DNA from: Blastochloris viridis
GTDB taxonomy: Bacteria > Pseudomonadota > Alphaproteobacteria > Rhizobiales > Xanthobacteraceae
NCBI RefSeq assembly: GCF_001402875.1
Contig: NZ_CP012946.1
Location: 1,528,001 to 1,592,000 of the forward strand
Length of the DNA stretch: 64,000 nt
Direction of reading: 5' to 3'
The notes under the pieces are model-generated. The model saw only the letters and a program-made list of their open reading frames with translations. It ran no database searches and was not told the DNA's origin. The position numbers and the translations under genes were made by a program. Within the stretch, counting starts at the first letter, position 1; each line of letters begins with the position of its first letter. Of the stretch, positions 7,888 through 15,847 are shown one piece after another.

Positions 7888-9924
7888 ATGTTCAAGAAGA
7901 TACTGATCGCCAATCGCGGTGAGATCGCCTGCCGCATCATCCGAACCGCGAAGCGGATGGGTATCAAAACCGTCGCGGTCTATTCTGCCGTCGACAAGGA
8001 TGCGCTCCACGTCGACATGGCCGACGAAGCCGTCCACATCGGGCCGCCGGCCGCTGCGGAATCCTACCTCGTCATCGAAAAAATCATCAACGCCTGCAAG
8101 GAAACCGGCGCTGAGGCGGTGCATCCCGGCTACGGCTTCCTGTCCGAGCGCGAGGCGTTTGCGGTCGAGCTTGCCAAGCACGGCATCGTGTTCATCGGTC
8201 CCAATCCCAAGGCGATTGCGGCCATGGGCGACAAGATCGAGTCGAAAAAGGCAGCCGCGGCCGCCAATGTTTCGACGGTGCCGGGCTATCTCGGCGTGAT
8301 CGAGGACGAGCAGCACGCCGTGCGGATCGCCGAGGAAATCGGCTTCCCGGTGATGATCAAGGCTTCCGCCGGCGGCGGCGGCAAGGGCATGCGCGTCGCC
8401 CATTCCAAGGCCGAGGTGCTCGACGGCTTCAAGCTGGCACGGGCCGAGGCCAAGGCCTCGTTCGGCGATGACCGCGTGTTCATCGAGAAGTTCATCATCG
8501 AGCCGCGCCACATCGAGATTCAGGTGCTCGGTGACAAGCATGGCCACGTCATCCACCTCGGCGAGCGCGAATGCTCGATTCAGCGCCGTAACCAGAAGGT
8601 CATCGAGGAAGCGCCGTCGCCGCTGCTCGACCCGGAAACCCGCGCCAAGATGGGCGCGCAGGCCGTCGCGCTGGCCAAGGCCGTCGGCTACGACTCGGCC
8701 GGCACCGTCGAGTTTGTCGCCGGCCAGGATCGCAGCTTCTACTTCCTGGAAATGAACACCCGGCTCCAGGTCGAGCATCCGGTCACCGAGATGGTCACCG
8801 GCATCGACCTCGTCGAGCAGATGATCCGCGTCGCCGCCGGCGAACCGCTCAAGTTTGCCCAGGACGACATCAAGCTGAATGGCTGGGCGATCGAAAGCCG
8901 CATCTACGCCGAGGACCCGTTCCGCAGCTTCCTGCCGTCGACCGGCCGGCTGACGCGCTATCGCCCGCCGCACGAGGGGCCGTTCGAGGACTCGGTGATC
9001 CGCAACGACACCGGCGTGTTCGAGGGCGGCGAGATCTCGATCTGGTACGACCCGATGATCGCCAAGCTGGTCACCCACGCGCCGACGCGCAATCAGGCAA
9101 TCGACGCCATGGCGCATGCGCTCGATGCGTTCGCCATCGAGGGCATCCAGCACAACATCCCGTTCCTGTCCGCCCTGATGCAGCATCCGCGCTGGCGCTC
9201 CGCCAAGCTGTCGACCGGCTTCATCGCCGAGGAATACAAGGACGGCTTCAAGGTTCAGCATCCGGAAGACGAGGCGGCGCGCATCATCGCGGCGGTGGCG
9301 GCCTCGATCGATTTCATCTCCACCCGCCGGCGCCGGCTGATCTCCGGCCAGATCGTGGGCCGGCCGATCCCGGTCGATCCGTTCCGCTGCGTGGTGTTCG
9401 AGAAGGACCTCGAATTCCACGTCAAGGTGTCCGAGGTCGGCGGCAGCGGTACCGAGGCCGAGGAGTGGAACGTGTCGCTGCTGACGCTGCGCGGCCGAGA
9501 GCAGCACACCTATCGGCTCGCCTCGTTCTGGAAGCCGGGCGACCTGGTGTGGCGCGGCACCATCGACGGCGTGCCGCGTACGGCCCAGGTGCGCACCGTG
9601 CCGAATGGCTTCAAGGTGTCCTACCGCGGCGTGTCGGCGGTAACGTTCGTCTACAACGAGCGCGAAGCCAAGCTTGCCGCGCTGATGCCGCAGAAGAAGG
9701 GGCCGGACCACGGCAAGGAACTCGTTTGCCCGATGCCGGGGCTGGTGGTCGAGATCGCGGTCAAGGTGGGCCAGGAGGTCAAGACCGGCGAGGCGCTGTG
9801 CATCGTCGAGGCGATGAAGATGCAGAACGTGCTGCGCGCCGAGCGCGACGTCACCATCAAGACCATCAAGGCCGCACCCGGCGACTCGATGGCAGTCGAT
9901 GCGGTGATCATGGAATTCGCCTGA
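7888..9924 (+). CDS. pccA: Propionyl-CoA carboxylase alpha subunit (biotin carboxylase + biotin carrier)
   Basis: The 678-residue protein carries out the ATP-dependent carboxylation of its own biotin, feeding PccB. The order is biotin-carboxylase N domain (MFKKILIANRGEIACRII), ATP-grasp with the glycine loop KASAGGGGKGMR, the FLEMNTRLQVEHPVTE active-site block, a BT linker domain, and the C-terminal biotinyl domain with Lys at about 644 in EAMKMQN. EAMKMQN is typical of propionyl-CoA carboxylases rather than methylcrotonyl-CoA carboxylases. Length fits the family. Followed directly by a REP-like element. Together with pccB it feeds propionate, odd-chain fatty acid and Val/Ile carbon into the TCA cycle through methylmalonyl-CoA. 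Confidence 0.96.
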   Translation: MFKKILIANRGEIACRIIRTAKRMGIKTVAVYSAVDKDALHVDMADEAVHIGPPAAAESYLVIEKIINACKETGAEAVHPGYGFLSEREAFAVELAKHGIVFIGPNPKAIAAMGDKIESKKAAAAANVSTVPGYLGVIEDEQHAVRIAEEIGFPVMIKASAGGGGKGMRVAHSKAEVLDGFKLARAEAKASFGDDRVFIEKFIIEPRHIEIQVLGDKHGHVIHLGERECSIQRRNQKVIEEAPSPLLDPETRAKMGAQAVALAKAVGYDSAGTVEFVAGQDRSFYFLEMNTRLQVEHPVTEMVTGIDLVEQMIRVAAGEPLKFAQDDIKLNGWAIESRIYAEDPFRSFLPSTGRLTRYRPPHEGPFEDSVIRNDTGVFEGGEISIWYDPMIAKLVTHAPTRNQAIDAMAHALDAFAIEGIQHNIPFLSALMQHPRWRSAKLSTGFIAEEYKDGFKVQHPEDEAARIIAAVAASIDFISTRRRRLISGQIVGRPIPVDPFRCVVFEKDLEFHVKVSEVGGSGTEAEEWNVSLLTLRGREQHTYRLASFWKPGDLVWRGTIDGVPRTAQVRTVPNGFKVSYRGVSAVTFVYNEREAKLAALMPQKKGPDHGKELVCPMPGLVVEIAVKVGQEVKTGEALCIVEAMKMQNVLRAERDVTIKTIKAAPGDSMAVDAVIMEFA

Positions 9925-9933
9925 GCGATATCC

Positions 9934-10040
9934 CGTCGTCCCGGGCGAGCGGAGCAAGACCCGGGACCGTCCGCAGACCAAGACCGCTTCCTGAAGACGA
10001 TCCCGGCTCGCGCGCCTTCGGCGCTGGGCCGGGATGACGG
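9934..10040 (+). repeat. REP-like palindromic element, copy A
   Basis: The ~107-bp element has two imperfect hairpins: one framed by TCCCGGGC / ACCCGGGA (about 9939-9967) and one framed by ATCCCGGC / GCCGGGAT (about 10002-10035). The same element occurs inverted at 60083-60191. Both copies sit immediately downstream of an acyl-CoA carboxylase alpha gene. Such elements are common in intergenic DNA of Rhizobiales and may act in mRNA ends; here the pccA transcript probably ends in it. Confidence 0.8.
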
Positions 10041-10118
10041 TGCAGCCCAAAAGCGCGCGCCGTCAAGTTGCACGATCACGTCCCGTGGTACAATCACCGC
10101 CTCCGCTGGAGGCGACTC

Positions 10119-11345
10119 ATGCGACTGCTCGCCACGCTGCTGAAGCGCTTCGTCCGCAACGGCAAGTTGACCGTCATCGACCATGACGGCGCCACCTGTG
10201 CGTTCGGCTCGGGCCAGGATGGGCCGACCGTCACTGTCCGCTTCCACGACGACAAGGTCGCGCGCCAGCTATTCCTCAACCCGGAGCTTGCGGCCGGCGA
10301 AGCCTATATGGACGGCCGGCTGACCGTCGAGGATGGCGGCACCGTCTTCGACCTGCTGCGGCTGTTCTCGGTCAACCGCTCGGGGCTGGCGTCGCATCCG
10401 CTGCAGCAGGCGCTGCGCCGGGTCTGGCGGGCGTTGAAGCGGGTCCACCAGTCGAATCCCCTTGGCCGCGCCGCAAAGCACGCCCGTCACCACTACGACC
10501 ACCCGGCGGCATTCTATCGGCTGTGGCTCGATGAGACGATGAGCTATTCTTGCGCCTACTTTGCGGCGCCGGACATGCCGCTGGCCGAGGCGCAGCGCGC
10601 CAAGATGCGCCACATCGCCGCCAAGCTGAAGATCGCGCCCGGCATGAGCGTGGTGGAGATCGGCTCGGGCTGGGGCGGGCTGGCCTGCTATCTCGCCAAG
10701 GTCTGCGGTGCGACGGTGACCGCAATCAACGTCTCGCCGGAGCAGATCGCCGCGGCAAGGCAGCGCGCCGAGGCCGAGGGCGTGGCCGATCGCGTCACTT
10801 TCGTCGAGACCGACTACCGCCAACTCGCCGGCACCTTCGACCGGCTGGTGTCGGTCGGCATGATGGAGCACGTCGGCGTCGCCTATTTCGACGACTATTT
10901 CTCGACCGTGAAGCGCCTCTTGAAGCCCGGCGGCTTTGGGTTGGTCCACGCCATCGGCCGCATGTCGCCGCCGGGCTCGACCGCGCCGTTCATCCGCAAG
11001 CACATCTTTCCGGGCGGCTATGTGCCGGCGCTGTCGGAGGTGTTCGCCTCGACCGAGCGCACCGGGCTATGGGTTGCCGACTGCGAGGTGCTGCGGCTGC
11101 ATTACTATTGGACCATCAAGCACTGGCGCGAGCGCTTTGCGGCCGAGCGCGACGCGGTGGTGGCGATGATGGGCGAGCGGTTCGCGCGGATGTGGGAGTT
11201 TTACCTCGCCGCGGTGGAACTCGGCTTCCTGGACGGCTCCAACATGGTGTTCCAGCTTCTGCTGGCCGAAAAGCGCGATTCGGTGCCGGTGATCCGCGAC
11301 TACATCACCGACGCCGAGCGGGCGCTGGCGGGCAAAGGGGGCTGA
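10119..11345 (+). CDS. cfa: Cyclopropane-fatty-acyl-phospholipid synthase family methyltransferase
   Basis: The 408-residue protein is a SAM-dependent methyltransferase of the CFA synthase group, which adds a methylene bridge across double bonds of membrane phospholipid acyl chains. Seen are the SAM-binding motif VVEIGSGWGGLA (about residue 185), the DETMSYSCAYF block, and C-terminal family motifs (FIRKHIFPGGYVP, HYYWTIKHWRERF). The ATG follows CTGGAGG and begins MRLLATLLKRF; an earlier in-frame ATG lies within the intergenic sequence after the repeat element. It usually acts in stationary-phase or stress membrane remodelling. It could also modify free or other lipid-linked acyl chains, as some paralogues do. 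Confidence 0.92.
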   Translation: MRLLATLLKRFVRNGKLTVIDHDGATCAFGSGQDGPTVTVRFHDDKVARQLFLNPELAAGEAYMDGRLTVEDGGTVFDLLRLFSVNRSGLASHPLQQALRRVWRALKRVHQSNPLGRAAKHARHHYDHPAAFYRLWLDETMSYSCAYFAAPDMPLAEAQRAKMRHIAAKLKIAPGMSVVEIGSGWGGLACYLAKVCGATVTAINVSPEQIAAARQRAEAEGVADRVTFVETDYRQLAGTFDRLVSVGMMEHVGVAYFDDYFSTVKRLLKPGGFGLVHAIGRMSPPGSTAPFIRKHIFPGGYVPALSEVFASTERTGLWVADCEVLRLHYYWTIKHWRERFAAERDAVVAMMGERFARMWEFYLAAVELGFLDGSNMVFQLLLAEKRDSVPVIRDYITDAERALAGKGG

Positions 11346-11348
11346 TCC

Positions 11349-11918
11349 TCACCAGCACACCGAGGACGACACCATATAGTCGAGCCGGCACTCTCCCGGC
11401 TCACCCTTGCGCAGCCCGATCGTCACCTCCGGCGGGCAGGTCCGCTTGGACTGGGTGTCGAGCGGCCGGCCATCGGCAAAGCCCTTGGCAGTGCAGGCGG
11501 TCTTGGCGGCACGGTCGCAGTCCGGCACCCCGGACGAACTCGGGCAGGAGGTCATCTCGCGCACCACGGTGCCGGGTGTCCGGGTCAGGGCAGGGTCGAG
11601 CGGCTGGGATTCGAGCGCCTTGGGGTCGAAGACCCGGCCCCAGAACCGCTTGCTCGCGTCGCCGAGCGCCTCCCAGCTGAAGTCCGGCGGTTTAATGGGG
11701 CGTGGCTGCGATTCTCGTGGCGGAGCGGGCTCACCAGGCGCCGGCGGGCCGCCGGCAAGCGGCGCCTCGGCCGGCGGCACCATGCCGAACCCCGGCGGCG
11801 ACGCTGTGGGAGGAGAGGCGACCGGCGGCTCGGCTTGGCCATAGGCAAGCGAGGCATACAGCAGCGCGGCCGCGATCAACGGCGCGCGCCGCCCAAATAT
11901 CGTGGCAGCTTGATGCAT
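11349..11918 (-). CDS. Secreted proline-rich protein of unknown function
   Basis: The 189-residue protein starts at an ATG behind AGGATGG and has a signal peptide (RAPLIAAALLYASLAYGQA). About residues 30-75 are Pro/Ala/Ser-rich and likely extended. The C-terminal half is more ordered and holds five cysteines (TSCPSSSGVPDCD, TACTAKGF, RTCPPEV, GECRLDY, SSVCW at the very end), suggesting a disulphide-bonded periplasmic fold. I do not recognise the family. It converges with the cfa gene with only three bases between stops. The longer upstream frame is not supported by a ribosome site. Confidence 0.7.
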   Translation of the reverse strand: MHQAATIFGRRAPLIAAALLYASLAYGQAEPPVASPPTASPPGFGMVPPAEAPLAGGPPAPGEPAPPRESQPRPIKPPDFSWEALGDASKRFWGRVFDPKALESQPLDPALTRTPGTVVREMTSCPSSSGVPDCDRAAKTACTAKGFADGRPLDTQSKRTCPPEVTIGLRKGEPGECRLDYMVSSSVCW

Positions 11919-12126
11919 CTCGCCATCCTGCAGCAGTCTGATCGTGCGCGGGGATTTCGACGGAGTCGAGGCAGGAAGGGCAGTATCGCGGGTGTCGCAC
12001 ACGCCGCGGAAGCGGTCCGCCATTGGATTGCGGTCGCCGGTGCTTCGATTCCACGCAAGGAATGCCGCCAGGGTTGGGCGTCCGGGGCAGCCGTGGCGAC
12101 CGGGCGGGGCGATTTGGGGAGTGGCC

Positions 12127-12420
12127 ATGACGGTGGTGCGGCTGACGGTGCGCGGGCGGGTGCAGGGCGTCGGGTTCCGCTATTTCGTCGAGCGGACCGC
12201 GGCCCGCCTCGGCGTTGACGGCTGGGTGCGCAACCGCGCCGACGGTTCGGTCGAGGCGGTTGCGGCTGGCGAAGATGCTGCGGTCGCGGCGATGATCGAA
12301 GCCTGCCGGCGCGGGCCGCCAGCGGCGCGGGTCGATTCGCTCGAGGTCGCCGGCGCCGGCGAAGCTGACCTTGCCGGACGACCTCCGGGCGAGGCGTTCT
12401 CGGTGCTGGCGACGCGGTGA
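12127..12420 (+). CDS. acyP: Acylphosphatase
   Basis: The 97-residue protein has the acylphosphatase signature GRVQGVGFRYF with the substrate-binding Arg, and the catalytic Asn in GWVRNRADGSVE. Acylphosphatases hydrolyse carboxyl-phosphate bonds (acetyl-, carbamoyl- or 1,3-bisphosphoglycerate) in the cytosol. Full domain length, a single alpha/beta sandwich. The gene converges with lipB. No operon partner. Confidence 0.92.
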   Translation: MTVVRLTVRGRVQGVGFRYFVERTAARLGVDGWVRNRADGSVEAVAAGEDAAVAAMIEACRRGPPAARVDSLEVAGAGEADLAGRPPGEAFSVLATR

Positions 12421-12436
12421 GCGGCGGCCAAACCGT

Positions 12437-13147
12437 TTAGTCGCGCGGCTCGAACACCTCGCCGAACGCCGCCTTCAGCGCCATGTCGGCCTCGGCCATG
12501 GTCACCGGCAGGCCGAGGTCGACCAGGCTGGTGACGCCGTAGCGTGCGTCGGTGATGCCGCACGGGTTGATGCCGGCGAAATGCGACAAATCGGGCTCGA
12601 CGTTCAGCGAGATGCCGTGGAAGGTCACCGAGCGCCGCACCCTGATGCCGATGGCGGCGATCTTGTCCTCGTGGGCCGGCCCCTTGTCGGGGCGCCGCAC
12701 CCAGACGCCGACGCGGTCCTCGCGCCGTTCGCCGCGGACGTTGAAACGGGCGAGGGTTTTGATGATCCAGCCCTCCAGCGCCGCCACGAACCGCCTTACG
12801 TCGGCGCCGCGCTGGCTGAGGTCGAGCATGACGTAGGCCACCCGCTGGCCGGGGCCATGATAGGTGAGCTGGCCGCCGCGGCCGCTGCGGAACACCGGGA
12901 AGCGGCCCGGCGCGAGCAGGTCGGCCTCGGTGGCGCTGGTGCCGGCGGTATAGAGCGGCGGATGCTCGAGCAGCCACACCAGCTCCGGCGCGTCGCCGGC
13001 GCGAATCGCCGCGACGTGCGCCTCCATCGAGGCCACTGCCGACTCGTAGGGGACGAGCCCGTCCTCAATTCGCCATTCGACCGGCGATGTTCCGGCTGGT
13101 GGCGTCGGCAGGGCGGCGAGGCAGGCTGGGTTGAGACGGGAATTCAT
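12437..13147 (-). CDS. lipB: Lipoyl(octanoyl) transferase
   Basis: The 236-residue enzyme moves octanoyl groups from acyl carrier protein to the lipoyl domains of 2-oxoacid dehydrogenases, the first step of lipoate synthesis. The catalytic pair is visible: Lys162 in DKIAAIG and Cys196 in GINPCGI. The [12 protein letters not shown] substrate loop is intact, and so is the [13 protein letters not shown] entry. Length is normal, with a slightly longer N-terminal tail. It is divergent from fliN across a short region, so the promoter lies between 13148 and about 13230. Confidence 0.95.
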   Translation of the reverse strand: MNSRLNPACLAALPTPPAGTSPVEWRIEDGLVPYESAVASMEAHVAAIRAGDAPELVWLLEHPPLYTAGTSATEADLLAPGRFPVFRSGRGGQLTYHGPGQRVAYVMLDLSQRGADVRRFVAALEGWIIKTLARFNVRGERREDRVGVWVRRPDKGPAHEDKIAAIGIRVRRSVTFHGISLNVEPDLSHFAGINPCGITDARYGVTSLVDLGLPVTMAEADMALKAAFGEVFEPRD

Positions 13148-13230
13148 TCGTTCTTAACCATAACCTGTTGAATTCGGCGGGTGTCCGCCAGCGCGTGGTG
13201 AGGTGCGGGCTCGCAGGTTTCGAGGGTGCC

Positions 13231-13473
13231 GTGGCGAATATCGATAATGTTGTTCTCGAGATTTCCGTCGTTCTCGGGTCGACCGTGATGCCCATCCACC
13301 AGATGCTGCGCATGGGCCGCGGCGCGATCATCGAGCTCGACGCCACCGAAGATGACGAGGTGACCATCCTCGCCAACAATCTGCCGGTGGCCAAGGGGGC
13401 GGTGGTGGTGAGCGGCAATCGTATTGCCGTGAACGTTACGCGGCTGTTGCCGCGCACAATCCAGGTAGCGTGA
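13231..13473 (+). CDS. fliN: FliN-type flagellar motor switch protein (SpoA domain only)
   Basis: The 80-residue protein consists of little more than the C-terminal SpoA/FliN domain (LEISVVLGSTVMPIHQMLRM, IIELDATEDDEVTILANNLP, GNRIAVNV). FliN forms part of the flagellar C-ring and takes part in torque switching. The GTG at 13231 behind GAGGG gives a product that begins as short FliN proteins do; a TTG 21 codons upstream is possible but less likely. No other flagellar genes are nearby, so this is either an isolated fliN or a paralogue. Confidence 0.85.
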   Translation: MANIDNVVLEISVVLGSTVMPIHQMLRMGRGAIIELDATEDDEVTILANNLPVAKGAVVVSGNRIAVNVTRLLPRTIQVA

Positions 13474-13632
13474 ACGGAAACGTGGGCGGGAGGCGGTCCG
13501 CTTGGCGGCTGGCTGGAGAAAGATATCCACGGCTTCGTCCGATCGGCGCACAGAATGTCGGCAGGCGGCTTGTGGTGGCCGGCGAGCTTTGCTAACAACC
13601 GCCCACCTCGGGGCGCCCCCCGAAGCAATAAC

Positions 13633-13717
13633 GCGGCCGTGGCGGAACTGGTAGACGCGCTAGCTTGAGGTGCTAGTTCTTAACGGAGTGGAGGTTCGAG
13701 TCCTCTCGGCCGCACCA
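13633..13717 (+). tRNA. tRNA-Leu (anticodon GAG)
   Basis: The 85-nt gene folds as a class II tRNA: acceptor GCGGCCG / CGGCCGC, anticodon stem CTAGC / GCTAG around loop TTGAGGT (anticodon GAG, reading CUC and CUU), a long variable arm, and TTCGAGTC in the T arm. The CCA end is encoded. Confidence 0.97.
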
Positions 13718-13739
13718 ATTGCCCCTCTTTGGGTAGCGA

Positions 13740-13799
13740 AAAATGGCCTCAGGTCCCAAGGCTCCCAGCCCAAGGACCGGGGCCATTTTCGTTTGGGCT
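13740..13799 (+). terminator. Possible terminator after tRNA-Leu
   Basis: AAAATGGCC (13740-13748) and GGCCATTTT (13791-13799) are perfect inverted arms with further imperfect pairing (AGGTCC / GGACC) inside. The T-rich end of the second arm fits termination of the tRNA transcript. The large loop lowers certainty. From 13800 to 14132 I see nothing else beyond the upstream region of the secretion locus. Confidence 0.45.
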
Positions 13800-14132
13800 G
13801 TGCCCGGCGGCCGGCACCGTCACCCCTCGGGCGGCGCTCGCAGGCTGGGCGGCAGCTGGCCGCCCCGGTGGTAACGTCGCGCAGCGCTGTAAAACCCGCG
13901 CGTCGCCCCGCTGACGCACGGCGCGTCTTGACGTAAGGGTTGTGTCCCGCCGGTTGTAGAATTTCGCCGGGAAAGTTTACCTCCGATTAACCAGAGTTCG
14001 ATTGAGCGTGATGTTCTGGCGGTAATCGGAGATTGGGTAAGCGAAATTTTATCCATGTGTGGCCGCGGTTCGATTGACCGCCCTCCACAACCCCAGAATA
14101 GTTACCGCTTGGTTTCCGATGAGGCTCTGGCG

Positions 14133-15836
14133 GTGTTTATCGTGCGTGCGCTGGCAATGGCGGAACTTGCGATCGCGGGACTGGCGATCGTCGCAGCCGC
14201 CGGCGCCGCGGCTGCGCAGCCGGTGCCGATCGGCGAGGCGCCCGGCCGCGAGCAGGAGCGATTCCGCGAGCCGGTCGCGCCACGGGCCGAGCCGCGCGGG
14301 CCGGTGGTGGAATTGCGCTCGACCGCGGCGCCCGACCAGGCCGACGCCATCCGCCTCACCGTACGCGGCGTTATCATCGAGGGCGCGACGGTCTATCCCC
14401 CCGAGGCGTTCGCACCGCTCTATCAGGATATCGTCGGCCGCGAGGTGACGCTGAAGGCGGTCTATGACCTCGCCCAGCGCATCACCGCCAAATACGGCGC
14501 CGACGGCTACGTGCTGTCGCGCGCGGTGGTGCCGCCGCAGCAGCTTGCCAGCCATGGCGCGGTGGTGCGGCTGCGGGTGGTCGAGGGCTATGTCGACAAG
14601 GTGGTGTGGCCGGACCAGCTGAAACGCTACCGCGACGTGTTCTCGGCCTGGACCGCCCGGATCACTGCCGACCGCCCCGCCAACATCCGCACGCTCGAGC
14701 GCTACCTGCTGCTCGGCAACGACCTGCCGGGGCTCAGGCTGCGCTCGACGTTGAAGCCGTCCGACGTCAACACCGGCGCCGCCACCCTGGTGGTCGAGGC
14801 CGAGGAGAAGCCGCTCGACCTCCAGCTGCGGGTCGACAACCGCGGCACGCCCTCGCGCGGGCCGGAGCAGTATCTCACCGCGGCGAGCCTCAACAATCTG
14901 TTCGGCCGGCATGAGGCGTTGCAGGTCACCTATGCCGGCACCTTCGAGGCCCGAGAGTTGCAATATCTCGCCGGGGCATGGCGTCAGGTGCTGACCGCGG
15001 AGGGGCTCACCGCCACCGCATCCTATGGCTGGTCGGACGGCAAGCCCGGCACCGAGCTCTTGAAGCAGCTGCGGTTCGCCAGCCGTAGCTCGGTGTTCGA
15101 GGCCGGGTTGTCCTATCCGGTGATCCGCTCGCGCGACAAAAACCTCACCGTCACCGGGCTGGTGTTCGCCTCCGATTCCCACGGCGACTACCGCGAATTC
15201 GCCTATGCCGACCTTTATACCGAGGACCGGTTGCGCGGTGGCCGGCTGCGGCTCGACTATGACGTCGCCGATCGCCTCGCCGGCATCACCCAGCTGTCGG
15301 CCACCGCCAGCTTCGGCATCGACGGGCTCGGCTCGACCCCGAACGACAGCCCGCACGCCTCGCGCACCGGCGGCCGGGTCGACTTCACCAAGGTTGAGGT
15401 CAGCATCGGCCGGCTGCAGCCGCTGGGCGGCGGTTTTTCGGTGTTCGCCTATGCCGAGGCGCAGGTCAGCGGCGTGACGCTGCTGGCGCCGGAGGAATGC
15501 TCGTATGGCGGCCGCACCGTCGGCCGGGCGTTCGACCCTTCCGAACTGGTCGGCGACTCGTGCTGGGCGGTGAGTGGCGAACTGCGCTACGATCTGCCGA
15601 TCCCGAACAACCTGCTGTCGCGCACCCAGCTTTACGGCTACCTCGACCATGGCGAGGTGGTCCACGACGATTGGACCGACTGGCCGTCGAAGACCCAGCA
15701 CGGCAGCTCGGCCGGCGTCGGCATCCGGCTCGGCTGGAACGACAATCTGCTGGTCGACCTCTCCGCCGCCAAGCCGATCGACGGCCGGGCCGACGACGAC
15801 TGGCGGGTCTTCGTCGCCGCCGTGGCGAAATATTAG
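14133..15836 (+). CDS. TpsB-type outer-membrane transporter (FhaC/ShlB family)
   Basis: The protein (~567 residues) is the outer-membrane half of a two-partner secretion system. After a hydrophobic signal region (MAELAIAGLAIVAAAGAAAAQ) come a POTRA domain (VRGVIIEGATVYPPEAF, TAKYGADGYVLSRAVVPPQ, LRVVEGYVDKVVW) and a 16-strand-type beta barrel with alternating hydrophobic strands. GRAFDPSELVGDSCW is the conserved loop-6 region of this family. It ends 11 bp before the exported partner at 15848, so the two form an operon. The start is uncertain: GTG 14133 has GAGG eight bases upstream; ATG 14157 and ATG 14055 are alternatives. It should recognise the TPS domain of the partner in the periplasm and pass it outward. 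Confidence 0.88.
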   Translation: MFIVRALAMAELAIAGLAIVAAAGAAAAQPVPIGEAPGREQERFREPVAPRAEPRGPVVELRSTAAPDQADAIRLTVRGVIIEGATVYPPEAFAPLYQDIVGREVTLKAVYDLAQRITAKYGADGYVLSRAVVPPQQLASHGAVVRLRVVEGYVDKVVWPDQLKRYRDVFSAWTARITADRPANIRTLERYLLLGNDLPGLRLRSTLKPSDVNTGAATLVVEAEEKPLDLQLRVDNRGTPSRGPEQYLTAASLNNLFGRHEALQVTYAGTFEARELQYLAGAWRQVLTAEGLTATASYGWSDGKPGTELLKQLRFASRSSVFEAGLSYPVIRSRDKNLTVTGLVFASDSHGDYREFAYADLYTEDRLRGGRLRLDYDVADRLAGITQLSATASFGIDGLGSTPNDSPHASRTGGRVDFTKVEVSIGRLQPLGGGFSVFAYAEAQVSGVTLLAPEECSYGGRTVGRAFDPSELVGDSCWAVSGELRYDLPIPNNLLSRTQLYGYLDHGEVVHDDWTDWPSKTQHGSSAGVGIRLGWNDNLLVDLSAAKPIDGRADDDWRVFVAAVAKY

Positions 15837-15847
15837 GGAGCCGACGC

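Noticed and set aside
7519..10050. 843-residue open frame antisense to pccA
   Set aside because: His/Asp-rich antisense translation with no recognisable domain; pccA is certain.
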